NCBI RefSeq assembly: GCF_023715895.1
Contig: NZ_JAMBOO010000004.1
Span: forward strand, 310,001-374,000
DNA length: 64,000 nt
Direction: 5' to 3'
From: Domibacillus indicus
GTDB lineage: Bacteria; Bacillota; Bacilli; Bacillales; Domibacillaceae
Positions within the stretch are counted from its first letter, which is position 1. Each line of letters opens with the position of its first letter. Positions 1-14,079 of the stretch are shown piece by piece. Below the pieces are notes generated by a model. That model saw only the letters and a program-made list of their open reading frames with translations, did no database searches and was not told where the DNA came from. Position numbers and translations under genes: made by a program.

Positions 1-2
1 AA

Positions 3-131
3 GCATACGACAAAATGTCCAAAGCTTCTAATCCATATGGAGACGGGGAAGCATCACGGCGCATTTGTGATGCAATTCGCTATTATTTTGGAGTGGATCC
101 AAACAAGCCGGAACGGTTTGAAGTAAAATAA
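3..131 (+). CDS. mnaA: UDP-N-acetylglucosamine 2-epimerase, C-terminal end (partial)
   Basis: Only the last 42 codons are in the window. They read in frame from base 3 to TAA at 129-131 and contain the NPYGDG segment followed by RRICDAIRYYFG, typical of the C-terminus of non-hydrolysing UDP-GlcNAc 2-epimerases (family knowledge). The enzyme interconverts UDP-GlcNAc and UDP-ManNAc in the cytoplasm. In B. subtilis mnaA lies just upstream of the atp operon, and the same order is seen here. UDP-ManNAc would feed the tagA and wecC products encoded about 40 kb downstream. A strong hairpin terminator follows, so the gene is separated from the atp operon. Confidence 0.85.
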   Translation, partial: AYDKMSKASNPYGDGEASRRICDAIRYYFGVDPNKPERFEVK

Positions 132-135
132 GAAG

Positions 136-169
136 AAAAAAGTCGTCGCAAATAGCGGACGACTTTTTT
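136..169 (+). terminator. Rho-independent terminator after mnaA
   Basis: An inverted repeat of AAGTCGTC and GACGACTT encloses a short loop and is followed by a run of T. It sits 5 bases after the mnaA stop codon. Confidence 0.85.
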
Positions 170-261
170 CTATTCTACATAAATGTTCGGAAAAAAATGA
201 AAAAAGTATGAGCATTTTGTGAAATATGTACATGATAACTTGAGTTTTCGTTCCCAACACA

Positions 262-290
262 TTGACATTGAAAAAGCCCTATTGTATGCT
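262..290 (+). promoter_or_regulatory. SigA-type promoter of the atp operon
   Basis: TTGACA (262-267), a 17-base spacer and TATGCT (285-290) match the vegetative consensus closely. It lies about 95 bases before the first gene of the operon and after the mnaA terminator, so it is the likely operon promoter. Confidence 0.8.
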
Positions 291-383
291 AACAAAGGGT
301 AAGGACAATGGGTTTTATACATAGTGTAACCGTTTTTTTTCTGGTTCTTTTTTCGCCAATTTACTGAATCAGCGAGGTGCGGG

Positions 384-599
384 ATGAACAACAAAACGCC
401 ATTCCGATCCATAGCCATTTACACCACAATACTTACCCAGCTTGCTGGCTCTATGCTAATTGGCATTTTCGGGGGCCTTGCTCTTGATAAACGGTTGAGT
501 ACTATGCCCCTCTTTTTAATTGTCGGACTGCTGGCAGGCCTTTTTGCAGGCGTTTATGCAATGTTCCGTACCCTTCATTATTTCAATTCAGGAGACTAG
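384..599 (+). CDS. atpZ: AtpZ/AtpI-family small membrane protein
   Basis: A 71-residue protein with two hydrophobic helices (about residues 14-32 and 41-60) and the GxxxGxxLDKR loop typical of the AtpZ/AtpI group. It is the first gene of the ATP synthase operon, preceded by GAGGTG. In alkaliphilic Bacillus, AtpZ and AtpI form a membrane complex linked to Mg2+ uptake and synthase assembly (known for the family). This role is inferred here from family and position only. Symbol usage differs between genomes. Confidence 0.75.
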   Translation: MNNKTPFRSIAIYTTILTQLAGSMLIGIFGGLALDKRLSTMPLFLIVGLLAGLFAGVYAMFRTLHYFNSGD

Positions 600-605
600 C
601 CATTT

Positions 606-1725
<1,120 letters not shown>

Positions 1726-1782
1726 TATATCTAGCTGCTTGGAAATGAATCTTTTCCAAGTAAATCAAGCTTTTAATAATAA

Positions 1783-2010
<228 letters not shown>

Positions 2011-2104
2011 TAAACACGCTTTCGAAGCGGTTTTGACAAATGGACGCACATGCCTTTATCTAGTTATACCCAAGAAGCCGGTTTTACAACGACAATTAAA
2101 CATT

Positions 2105-3392
<1,288 letters not shown>

Positions 3393-3433
3393 ACCAAATC
3401 AGAAGCAAAATACACTTTACAAAAAGAAATTGA

Positions 3434-4954
<1,521 letters not shown>

Positions 4955-4962
4955 GAGCAGAA

Positions 4963-4999
4963 GAAGGGCGGTACCGTCTCATCGGACGTCCGCCCCTTC
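4963..4999 (+). other. Hairpin between atpA and atpG
   Basis: GAAGGGCGG (4963-4971) can pair with CCGCCCCTTC (4990-4999) with one bulge. No T run follows, so it is more likely an RNA stability or spacing element than a terminator. Confidence 0.45.
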
Positions 5000-5028
5000 C
5001 TGCGTTATCAAACACAAAAGGGTGGTGA

Positions 5029-5895
<867 letters not shown>

Positions 5896-5927
5896 ATTAA
5901 AAATGGGCGGTTTACGTCCCGACATAG

Positions 5928-7364
<1,437 letters not shown>

Positions 7365-7387
7365 TATAGGGATCAGGAGGTTAAGTT

Positions 7388-7795
7388 ATGAAGACATTTA
7401 ACGTCAATATCGTCACTCCTGACGGTCCGGTCCTCGATACAACGGTTGAACTCCTTAGTGCAAGAGCACAAAGCGGTGACCTCGGTATCATGGCCGGCCA
7501 CGTCCCGATGGTCGCTCCCTTACAAATCGGTGTAGTCCGGTTAGTAACAGGCGGCAAGCAATCGGAATTGGTCGCTATCAGCGGCGGCTTTCTCGAAGTT
7601 CGTCCGGATCAGGTAACGATATTAGCGCAGGCTGCTGAAAAAGGGGAAAACATCGACCTTTCCCGTGCACAAGAAGCCCAGCGTCGTGCTGAGCAGCGGC
7701 TTCAAGACAACCAGGATAACGTCGATTTTAAACGTGCCGAATTGGCATTGAGACGTGCGATAAACCGCATCAATGCTTCTCAAGGCAATTTATAA
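7388..7795 (+). CDS. atpC: ATP synthase subunit epsilon
   Basis: 135 residues: an N-terminal beta-sandwich ending near residue 85 ([17 protein letters not shown]) and a C-terminal two-helix hairpin that can inhibit ATP hydrolysis. It is the last gene of the operon, preceded by CAGGAGGT and followed at once by a strong terminator. Confidence 0.95.
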   Translation: MKTFNVNIVTPDGPVLDTTVELLSARAQSGDLGIMAGHVPMVAPLQIGVVRLVTGGKQSELVAISGGFLEVRPDQVTILAQAAEKGENIDLSRAQEAQRRAEQRLQDNQDNVDFKRAELALRRAINRINASQGNL

Positions 7796-7839
7796 GAAAA
7801 AAGCTGTCCGTCGCCTGGCGATTGTGACAGCTTTTTTTC
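7796..7839 (+). terminator. Terminator of the atp operon
   Basis: AAGCTGTC (7801-7808) pairs with GACAGCTT (7826-7832 region) and is followed by seven T. Confidence 0.9.
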
Positions 7840-7944
7840 TTATTATAGGAAAGAAAAGGGTTATGGTTTTTTGAGCTGCGCCTGCATTACGCAGCACATG
7901 CCTCGTTAGATCAGCAGCTTTCAAATGACGGTGAACCACTCGTG

Positions 7945-7973
7945 TTGCAGGCTGCTATCACCTCTTGTATACA
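7945..7973 (+). promoter_or_regulatory. SigA-type promoter before the DUF1146 gene
   Basis: TTGCAG (7945-7950), a 17-base spacer and TATACA (7968-7973), 31 bases before the ATG at 8005. It lies downstream of the atp terminator, so the small membrane protein gene has its own start. Confidence 0.65.
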
Positions 7974-8004
7974 ATCACAATATATTAAATTAAGGAGAAA
8001 TCAT

Positions 8005-8238
8005 ATGATTGAATCATTTGGACAGGAAGCACTGTTCAGTATGTTTCTCAGCCTTTTTTGCATCGGCTTGTCATTTTGGGCGCTGCAGTCGCTCCGGCTT
8101 GACCAGCTTTTTCGCAAAAACCAGGTGGCAAGGGCAAGAATGCTGTATTTGCTGCTTTCCATTGCAATCGGATCTGCCGTCAGCAGCTTCTTTTTAAACT
8201 ATCTGCAGTGGGCCCGCCAGCTTCCTTTACTGTTTTAA
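8005..8238 (+). CDS. ywzB: DUF1146-family small membrane protein (YwzB-like)
   Basis: 77 residues from the ATG at 8005, which follows AAGGAGAAA. There are two hydrophobic helices (about residues 8-25 and 47-68) around a basic segment RLDQLFRKNQVARARMLY. The FWALQ-LR-D pattern and position between atpC and murA match the DUF1146 family. The function is unknown. An upstream in-frame ATG at 7942 lacks a ribosome binding site and lies across the promoter. Confidence 0.75.
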   Translation: MIESFGQEALFSMFLSLFCIGLSFWALQSLRLDQLFRKNQVARARMLYLLLSIAIGSAVSSFFLNYLQWARQLPLLF

Positions 8239-8514
8239 GCACGGGTATATGTAGGATACTTGCCTTTTTGGGGAAAATCATTTAAATTGGATGAAGACAA
8301 TTTGTGAAAAAACAAGCAATTTAGGTTTGTTCTCTCATTAGGCGGGAAAACAAAAAAAGGCGCCTCTTTTGAAATTTTTCACAAAGTCTCTACAAATTGT
8401 GAGGAATTTCCCTTGTTAAACAAACAATTTGAATGGTAAACTTTAAGAAGTTTTGTCGAAGTTACGAAAAGACATTGGACAGGACTGGCACGTCAGTCCA
8501 CTGATTTGAATATG
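8239..8514. other. Gene-free region upstream of murA with inverted repeats
   Basis: No convincing gene on either strand. TTTGTGAAAAA (8301-8311) is the reverse complement of TTTTTCACAAA (8375-8385), and ACAATTTGT (8297-8305) that of ACAAATTGT (8392-8400). An AGGCG/CGCCT pair lies between them (8340-8366). In B. subtilis a YwmB-type gene lies near here; none is seen. Confidence 0.5.
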
Positions 8515-8520
8515 TATAAT
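8515..8520 (+). promoter_or_regulatory. Candidate -10 box of murA
   Basis: TATAAT lies 26 bases before the murA TTG, in ATGTATAATAG. No good -35 sits at 16-18 bases, so the promoter may be weak or activator-dependent. Confidence 0.4.
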
Positions 8521-8545
8521 AGAAAAGGACGCGGAGGGGAACAGT

Positions 8546-9835
8546 TTGGACAAAATTATCGTCCGCGGCGGCCGTCAATTGAACGGTACCGTCAAAGTTG
8601 AAGGAGCAAAAAATTCGGTGCTGCCGGTCATCGCAGCAACTATGCTTGCAGGAGAAGGAAAGTGTGTCATTCGTGACGTACCTACTTTATCCGATGTATA
8701 TACAATTAATGAAGTACTACGCCACTTAAATTGCGAAGTCACATTTGAAAACAATACCGTAACCGTTGATGCGACAAAAGAACTTCTTATTGAAGCGCCA
8801 TTCGAATACGTTCGTAAAATGCGTGCCTCTGTATTAGTAATGGGCGCACTTTTAGCACGAAATGGGAAAGCACGTGTGGCACTGCCGGGCGGCTGTGCCA
8901 TTGGTTCGCGTCCCATCGATCAGCACTTAAAAGGGTTTGAAGCAATGGGCGCCCGTGTTAAGGTAGAAAACGGTTTTATCGATGCTGAAACAGATGGACG
9001 CTTAAAAGGCGCAAAAATCTATTTGGATTTCCCAAGCGTTGGCGCAACTGAAAACATTATGACAGCTGCTGCGCTGGCAGAAGGGACAACGATCCTTGAG
9101 AACGCGGCGAAAGAGCCGGAAATCGTGGATCTTGCAAACTTAATCAACAAAATGGGCGGCAAAGTAATTGGTGCCGGTACAGAAACCATTCGGATCGAAG
9201 GCGTTGATGTCTTGACTGGTGCAGACCACGCCATCATTCCAGACCGTATTGAAGCAGGTACTTTTATGACAGCGGCAGCCATCACAGGCGGAAACGTGCT
9301 GATTGAAGGTGCTGTAGCAGAGCATATGTCTTCATTGATCGCTAAAATGCGTGAGATGGGCATCGAAGTCATTGAAGAAAGCAATGGCATTCGTGTAATC
9401 GGTCCTGAAAAAATGAAATCGGTCGATATTAAAACGATGCCGCATCCTGGCTTCCCAACAGACATGCAATCACAAATGATGGCTCTTATGCTGAAAGCAG
9501 AAGGAACAGGCGTCATTACCGAAACAGTCTTTGAAAATCGCTTTATGCATGTGGAAGAATTCCGCCGTATGAACGCAAATGCAAAAATTGAAGGCCGTTC
9601 TGTTATCATTGACGGTCCGTCTGATTTGCAGGGAGCAGAAGTAGCGGCAACAGACTTACGTGCTGCGGCAGCATTGATTATCGCAGGTCTTGTGGCTGAC
9701 GGCTATACACGCGTTACAGAACTAAAGCATCTTGATCGTGGATACGTGAATTTCCATGGCAAGCTTGCGGCACTTGGTGCGGATATCGAGCGCGTATCAG
9801 AAGCAGCAGAAACACCAGTCGCGGTGAAAAGCTGA
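8546..9835 (+). CDS. murA: UDP-N-acetylglucosamine 1-carboxyvinyltransferase
   Basis: 429 residues. The enzyme transfers enolpyruvate from phosphoenolpyruvate to UDP-GlcNAc, the first committed step of peptidoglycan synthesis. Cys117 in GGCAIGSRP is the active-site cysteine and fosfomycin target. The AKNSVLP motif near residue 21 carries the substrate-binding Lys-Asn pair. The start is TTG, placed by GGAGGGG 7 bases upstream. It corresponds to the MurAA copy next to spoIID in B. subtilis. Confidence 0.95.
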   Translation: MDKIIVRGGRQLNGTVKVEGAKNSVLPVIAATMLAGEGKCVIRDVPTLSDVYTINEVLRHLNCEVTFENNTVTVDATKELLIEAPFEYVRKMRASVLVMGALLARNGKARVALPGGCAIGSRPIDQHLKGFEAMGARVKVENGFIDAETDGRLKGAKIYLDFPSVGATENIMTAAALAEGTTILENAAKEPEIVDLANLINKMGGKVIGAGTETIRIEGVDVLTGADHAIIPDRIEAGTFMTAAAITGGNVLIEGAVAEHMSSLIAKMREMGIEVIEESNGIRVIGPEKMKSVDIKTMPHPGFPTDMQSQMMALMLKAEGTGVITETVFENRFMHVEEFRRMNANAKIEGRSVIIDGPSDLQGAEVAATDLRAAAALIIAGLVADGYTRVTELKHLDRGYVNFHGKLAALGADIERVSEAAETPVAVKS

Positions 9836-9856
9836 ATTTATCTTTATTTTTTTATG

Positions 9857-9886
9857 AAAACCGTCTGCAGATGCAGGCGGTTTTTT
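9857..9886 (+). terminator. Terminator of murA
   Basis: AAAACCG-T-CTGCA and TGCAG-G-CGGTTTT form a near-perfect stem followed by T. Confidence 0.9.
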
Positions 9887-9893
9887 ATGTTCG

Positions 9894-9920
9894 GTCATAA
9901 TCATTATAGTCGTGCATATC
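9894..9920 (+). promoter_or_regulatory. Candidate SigE promoter of spoIID
   Basis: GTCATAAT (9894-9901), 13 bases, then CATATC resembles the SigE consensus (TCATATT, CATACA). SigE control is known for spoIID in B. subtilis. Confidence 0.5.
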
Positions 9921-9949
9921 CCTTTTTATACAGCAAGGAGGGAAATTTG

Positions 9950-10879
9950 TTGAAAAAGCCGTTTTTCGCTTTTTTACTGATCGTCGTTACAGCTATTGCG
10001 ATTCCAGCTGCCGGCCTGTGGCTGACGGACGGACAAAAGACGGCGCCAAAGAAGGAGGAGAAAGAGCCGACTGTAGAGGTTATTCGGTCTGACACGCAAA
10101 AAACTGAATCTGTTCCGCTTGAGGAGTATGTGGCAGGAGTAGTAGCAGCTGAAATGCCGGCTTCTTTTGAGAAAGAAGCGTTAAAAGCCCAGGCTGTCGC
10201 TGCACGTACTTTTATTTTAACGGAAACGCTGAAAGGTCAGGACGTAACGGATACAGTAGACGACCAGGTATTTAAAGATGAAGATGACCAGAAAAAAATG
10301 TGGGGAGCCGATTTTAAGAAAAACAAAGCGAAGATTGAAGAGGCTGCAGATGAAACAGAAGGGGAAGTACTCGTTTATGATGGACAACCAATTACAGCTG
10401 CGTTTTTTTCCTCTGGCAATGGACAGACGGAAAATGCTGAAGAATACTGGCAATCAGCAACCCCCTATTTAATCAGTGTCGCGAGTCCATGGGATGAATC
10501 CGCCCCTAATTTCAAACAAGAACTCGTTCTGACCAAACAAGAAGTAGAGGAAAAGCTGGATGTGTCTCTGCCTTCATCGGGGGAAGTCGGTACGGTAATA
10601 GATAAAACAACTGGCGGGCGTATCGGCAGCATTTTGATTGACGGCCAATCATTTACAGGCCGGGAAATAAGAGAAGCCCTTGGCCTGCCTTCTGCGGACT
10701 TTGACATGACGGTTAAAGGCAGCGATGTGATCGTAGAAACAAAAGGATATGGACACGGAGTGGGGATGAGCCAATACGGAGCTAACGGGATGGCGAAAGA
10801 AGGGAAAAACTACAAGGATATTACAGCCCATTATTATCCGGGTGCTCAAATAGCAGATGTTCAATCTTTCTTAAAATAA
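9950..10879 (+). CDS. spoIID: Stage II sporulation protein D (lytic transglycosylase)
   Basis: 309 residues from the TTG at 9950, chosen because AAGGAGGG lies 8 bases upstream; the longer reading frame begins inside the murA terminator. An N-terminal membrane helix (about 5-25) anchors it in the mother-cell membrane. The SpoIID/LytB domain contains the catalytic Glu68 in AAEMPASFEKEALKAQAVAA and a C-terminal YGHGVGMSQYGA motif. It cleaves septal peptidoglycan during engulfment, working with SpoIIM and SpoIIP, and its activity is balanced by the SpoIIQ zipper encoded nearby. Confidence 0.93.
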   Translation: MKKPFFAFLLIVVTAIAIPAAGLWLTDGQKTAPKKEEKEPTVEVIRSDTQKTESVPLEEYVAGVVAAEMPASFEKEALKAQAVAARTFILTETLKGQDVTDTVDDQVFKDEDDQKKMWGADFKKNKAKIEEAADETEGEVLVYDGQPITAAFFSSGNGQTENAEEYWQSATPYLISVASPWDESAPNFKQELVLTKQEVEEKLDVSLPSSGEVGTVIDKTTGGRIGSILIDGQSFTGREIREALGLPSADFDMTVKGSDVIVETKGYGHGVGMSQYGANGMAKEGKNYKDITAHYYPGAQIADVQSFLK

Positions 10880-10883
10880 ACGA

Positions 10884-10912
10884 AAAACACGTCCGCATTT
10901 ACTGCGGACGTG
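10884..10912 (-). terminator. Terminator of the VanZ-like gene, overlapping its 3' end
   Basis: CACGTCCGC (10888-10896) and GCGGACGTG (10904-10912) form a perfect stem. Read on the minus strand it is followed by GTTTTTCG. The stem includes the last codons of the minus-strand gene and may also stop the convergent spoIID transcript. Confidence 0.7.
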
Positions 10913-11333
10913 TCCATTCACCGAAGCCTGCCAGCCAGCGGCCGATACGTGATTTGCGCTCGAAATAAAAATAATTAACGGCTAAAAATGCAATCGTAAC
11001 ACCGGTTACGTCTTTGACTGCATCAATAAGCGTAGCTGACCGGTACGGTACGAATGCTTGATGAATTTCGTCAGTCAGTCCGTAAAAAGAAGCAAACATT
11101 GCTGCAGCCAGGCTGGTAAGCGGCGTCAGCTTTCCATTTGCTAAAAGAGCAAGCACAATCAGGCCGTACAAAATGGCAAATTCAACAAGGTGAAGTGATT
11201 CTTTTATAAATAAGTCTACTTTATTATTCGGTAAATCCATAATAGTATCGTGCGGAAGCCCTGACATGATCCAAATAGCAATCATATATAAAACAGGTAG
11301 TCCCGTCATTAAAAACCGAATTCCTTTTTTCAC
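10899..11333 (-). CDS. VanZ-like family membrane protein
   Basis: 144 residues with four hydrophobic segments and the VanZ signature: HLVEFAILYGL, then YGLTDEIHQAFVPYRSATLIDAVKDVTG. The start is taken as the GTG at 11333, because GGAGGT is 7 bases before it; the GTG at 11339 lies directly on that site. VanZ proteins are linked to low-level teicoplanin resistance and envelope functions, but the molecular role of such homologues is not known. It is transcribed toward spoIID. Confidence 0.75.
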   Translation of the reverse strand: MKKGIRFLMTGLPVLYMIAIWIMSGLPHDTIMDLPNNKVDLFIKESLHLVEFAILYGLIVLALLANGKLTPLTSLAAAMFASFYGLTDEIHQAFVPYRSATLIDAVKDVTGVTIAFLAVNYFYFERKSRIGRWLAGFGEWTRPQ

Positions 11334-11437
11334 TTCCACACCTCCATCTCCCTCTTTGATTTTACCATTCCAACGCAGTGAGAACCTTTATGATTGTGGC
11401 GTTTTTCGTACGATTTAGGGAATTTTATGGCATAAGT

Positions 11438-11466
11438 GTATAAAAAAACATCTGCCTGTCCAAAAT
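11438..11466 (+). promoter_or_regulatory. Candidate SigF promoter of spoIIQ
   Basis: GTATA (11438-11442), 15 bases, then GTCCAAAAT fits the SigF pattern with one mismatch. SigF control of spoIIQ is known in B. subtilis. The implied leader is very short. Confidence 0.5.
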
Positions 11467-11485
11467 GGTTGTCGAGGTGATGACT

Positions 11486-12142
11486 ATGAAAGAGGGCGGC
11501 AAAAAAACACTCCCCCCAAAATTAAAAGACTTCTTTATGAAGCGGCGGGCACTGCCTGTGATTTATCTTGCTTGTGCTATTTTATTGATTTCCAGTCTTA
11601 TGTTTTACGAAGTAATGAAGCCTGAAAAGAAAGAGGATGCGGCTGTGTTTGATCAGCCGGCAGAAAGCGTGAATGGCACTGTCGAGACGGAACAGATGAT
11701 CATGCCAGTTGTAGAAGGAGCGATTGCGAAAACCGCTTTTTACGATTCGAAAGCAAAAGCAGCCCAGCAGGAAGAAGCGCTTGTTGTATTTAACGACACC
11801 TACTACGAAAGTACGGGTGTAGACTATGCGCTTGAAAATGGAAAAACCTTTGCCGTATCCGCACCGCTTTCCGGAACGGTTACGGATGTACGGGAAGATG
11901 CATTCATTGGGAATTACATTGAAATTGACCATGGCAATGGGGCAGTCAGCACATTCCAATCGATCAAGGATATTCAAGTGAAAAAAGATGACAAGGTCAG
12001 CCAGGGACAAAAAATTGGCGAGGCCGGACGCAGCATTCTCAACGAATCAGCGGGTATTCACGTTCACTTTGAAATGACCAAAGATGGCGACCTGATAAAT
12101 CCATCCGCGCTCTATGGAAAGGCCGTCAGTGAATGGAAATGA
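11486..12142 (+). CDS. spoIIQ: Stage II sporulation protein Q
   Basis: 218 residues from the ATG at 11486, which follows GAGGTGA by 5 bases. A short basic cytoplasmic tail, one membrane helix (about 24-44) and a LytM/M23 fold ending in IHVHFEMTKDGDLINPSALYG. SpoIIQ is made in the forespore and its domain docks with SpoIIIAH across the intermembrane space to drive engulfment and form the feeding channel. The N-terminal metal ligand of active M23 enzymes (HxxxD) is replaced by GNYIEID, so it is probably catalytically inert, as known for the Bacillus protein. Confidence 0.92.
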   Translation: MKEGGKKTLPPKLKDFFMKRRALPVIYLACAILLISSLMFYEVMKPEKKEDAAVFDQPAESVNGTVETEQMIMPVVEGAIAKTAFYDSKAKAAQQEEALVVFNDTYYESTGVDYALENGKTFAVSAPLSGTVTDVREDAFIGNYIEIDHGNGAVSTFQSIKDIQVKKDDKVSQGQKIGEAGRSILNESAGIHVHFEMTKDGDLINPSALYGKAVSEWK

Positions 12143-12169
12143 ATATTTCCCAGGGAATGCGCATACTGT
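12140..12169 (+). promoter_or_regulatory. Candidate SigE promoter of spoIIID
   Basis: ATATT (12143-12147), 14 bases and CATACTGT (12162-12169) match SigE elements. The promoter overlaps the last bases of spoIIQ. Confidence 0.6.
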
Positions 12170-12263
12170 TAGTAAAAAGAAATGGGTCTACTTTCATTCG
12201 ATGAAACCTATGGCCGAACCATTCGACACCACTCATCCCGTTTCCGCTGAAGGAGGCGTGTGC

Positions 12264-12515
12264 GTGCGCGAATACATCAAAGAAAGAGCGCTGAAGGCCG
12301 GGAAATATATCGTGGAAACAAACAAAACGGTCCGGGACATTGCAAAGGAATTCGGCATTTCAAAAAGCACCGTCCATAAAGATCTAACGGAACGGCTGCC
12401 GAATGTAAACCCGGAGCTGTCCGCTCGTGTCGAGCATATTTTGCACTATCATAAATCTGTCCGGCACCTGCGGGGAGGAGAAGCGACTAAACAAAAGTGG
12501 AAGCGGTCTGTTTAA
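12264..12515 (+). CDS. spoIIID: Sporulation transcriptional regulator SpoIIID
   Basis: 83 residues from the GTG at 12264, placed by GAAGGAGG and by the conserved N-terminus REYIKERALKAGKYIVE. The helix-turn-helix is TVRDIAKEFGISKSTVHKDL, followed by the basic C-terminal tail HKSVRHLRGGEATKQKWKR that contacts DNA. SpoIIID activates or represses many mother-cell genes between SigE and SigK. It ends about ten residues earlier than the B. subtilis protein. Imperfect repeats of its 3' end follow downstream. Confidence 0.93.
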   Translation: MREYIKERALKAGKYIVETNKTVRDIAKEFGISKSTVHKDLTERLPNVNPELSARVEHILHYHKSVRHLRGGEATKQKWKRSV

Positions 12516-12710
12516 CACTCAATGTCAATATGACTTTGGGCGCTGGCTGCTGAAGCTAAGATGAAGCAAAAGCGAAAGCAGCCCATGTAAGCTCGACTGG
12601 CATCAGCAGCATCAGCAGAGCGGTATTCTTGGACGCACAGCTGATGATACTTATGACTTCGAGACTGGCTGCTGGAGTCAAGATGAAGCAAAAGTGGAAC
12701 TGGCCTGTCT
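12478..12710. repeat. Imperfect direct repeats downstream of spoIIID
   Basis: Two diverged copies of a block of about 55 bases start at 12531 and 12654, sharing CTGGCTGCTG and AAGATGAAGCAAAAG. A weaker third match is the spoIIID 3' end itself (12478-12522, with ACAAAAGTGGAAGCGGTCTG). The interval 12516-12774 has no start codon with a usable reading frame and looks like decayed duplication. Confidence 0.55.
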
Positions 12711-12774
12711 GGGCTCACACAGCACAAATTGGGAACTGACATTCAAATGTTCTGATTGTTGAAACCTAATACTA

Positions 12775-12814
12775 AAAAAGGGCGTCTCTATTTTAAAAGA
12801 GCGTCCTTTTTTCA
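12775..12814 (+). terminator. Terminator downstream of spoIIID
   Basis: GGGCGTCTC and GAGCGTCC pair imperfectly across a 10-base loop, with A run before and T run after. Confidence 0.7.
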
Positions 12815-12933
12815 TGGTTAAAAACGAATATTCATTGTCCATACTTTCCTAAATATATGGTAAAATAGATATTTGGAGCAAAAAAGCTACTTTCATATAA
12901 GCATAGATAAAGCATATTCAGGGGGAATAAAGC

Positions 12934-13938
12934 ATGTTATCAAGGGATATTGGAATTGATCTTGGCACAGCTAACGTTTTGATTCACGTAAAAGGACAAG
13001 GGATTGTACTAAACGAACCATCTGTTGTCGCACTCGACCGAAGCACAAATAAAGTGCTTGCAGTAGGAGAAGAAGCTTATCAAATGGTCGGCCGGACACC
13101 GGGCAATATCGTAGCCATTCGTCCGCTTCGCGATGGAGTCATTGCCGATTTTGATGTAACCGAATCGATGCTGAGGCACTTTATTAATAAACTAAATGTA
13201 AAAGGCTTTCTATCAAAGCCGCGTATTTTAATTTGCTGCCCGACACAAATTACGGCGGTAGAGCAAAAAGCCATTCGTGAAGCAGCGGAAAAAAGCGGAG
13301 GAAAAACCGTTTATCTGGAAGAAGAGCCGAAGGTGGCAGCTGTTGGCGCCGGCATGGATATTTTTGAGCCGAGCGGAAACATGGTAATTGACATCGGCGG
13401 CGGTACGACGGACGTAGCGGTTTTGTCGCTGGGTGCGATTGTTACAGCTGAGTCGATTAAAGTGGCCGGCAACACATTTGACGCTGACATTATGAACTAT
13501 GTGAAAAAGCAGTACAAGCTCTTGATTGGTGAGCGGACAGCAGAAGCGATTAAAATCAACGTCGGAACGGTATATCCAGGTTCACGCAATGAAGAAATGG
13601 AGATTCGTGGGCGTGACATTATGACGGGACTGCCGAAGATTTTAACGATTACTTCTGTAGAAATTGAAGGGGCATTGCGTGAATCTGTCGCACAAATTGT
13701 CCAGGCATCTAAAAATGTGCTTGAGCAGACACCTCCTGAATTGTCTGCTGATATTATCGACCGTGGTGTGATGCTGACAGGCGGCGGAGCTCTTTTGCAC
13801 GGCATCGACCAATTAATGGCGGACGAATTAAAGGTACCGGTATTTGTGGCCGAGAACCCAATGGACTGTGTAGCCATCGGCACAGGTGTTATGCTTGAGA
13901 GCATGGACCGGATTTCTTCCAAAAAAAGAAAAATATGA
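12934..13938 (+). CDS. mbl: MreB-like rod-shape protein Mbl
   Basis: A 334-residue actin fold with phosphate-1 DLGTANVLIHVKGQGIVLNEPSVVA, phosphate-2 DIGGGTTDVAVLSLG and an adenosine loop LTGGGALLHGID. It polymerises on the membrane and directs cylindrical wall synthesis. Gene order spoIIID-mbl-flhO-flhP is that of B. subtilis, which points to Mbl and not MreB. GGGGGAA precedes the ATG. Confidence 0.93.
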   Translation: MLSRDIGIDLGTANVLIHVKGQGIVLNEPSVVALDRSTNKVLAVGEEAYQMVGRTPGNIVAIRPLRDGVIADFDVTESMLRHFINKLNVKGFLSKPRILICCPTQITAVEQKAIREAAEKSGGKTVYLEEEPKVAAVGAGMDIFEPSGNMVIDIGGGTTDVAVLSLGAIVTAESIKVAGNTFDADIMNYVKKQYKLLIGERTAEAIKINVGTVYPGSRNEEMEIRGRDIMTGLPKILTITSVEIEGALRESVAQIVQASKNVLEQTPPELSADIIDRGVMLTGGGALLHGIDQLMADELKVPVFVAENPMDCVAIGTGVMLESMDRISSKKRKI

Positions 13939-13940
13939 AC

Positions 13941-13980
13941 AAATAAAGCTGCTTTTTATAAGCAGCTTTATTTATTTTCC
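13941..13980 (+). terminator. Terminator of mbl
   Basis: AATAAAGCTGCTT and AAGCAGCTTTATT form a perfect 13-base stem with a 4-5 base loop, followed by TTATTTT. Confidence 0.9.
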
Positions 13981-14033
13981 CTCAAACTGTCTATTTTTCT
14001 TATTATTTTCTGTTAATGCAGGGGGTGCCATTG

Positions 14034-14039
14034 TATAAT
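14034..14039 (+). promoter_or_regulatory. Candidate -10 box of the flhO operon
   Basis: TATAAT in TTGTATAATG lies 41 bases before the flhO TTG. No convincing -35 or SigD element (TAAA, GCCGATAA) was found. Confidence 0.4.
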
Positions 14040-14079
14040 GAAGACGGCATCTATTGCTAAAAAAATTGAGGTGAAAAAG

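Noticed and set aside
9019-9609. Long minus-strand frame inside murA
   Set aside because: Shadow of murA; no start signal and an implausible composition.
12555-12770. A protein-like frame downstream of spoIIID (DDTYDFETGCWSQDEAK)
   Set aside because: There is no start codon or ribosome binding site, and the text comes from the diverged repeats.
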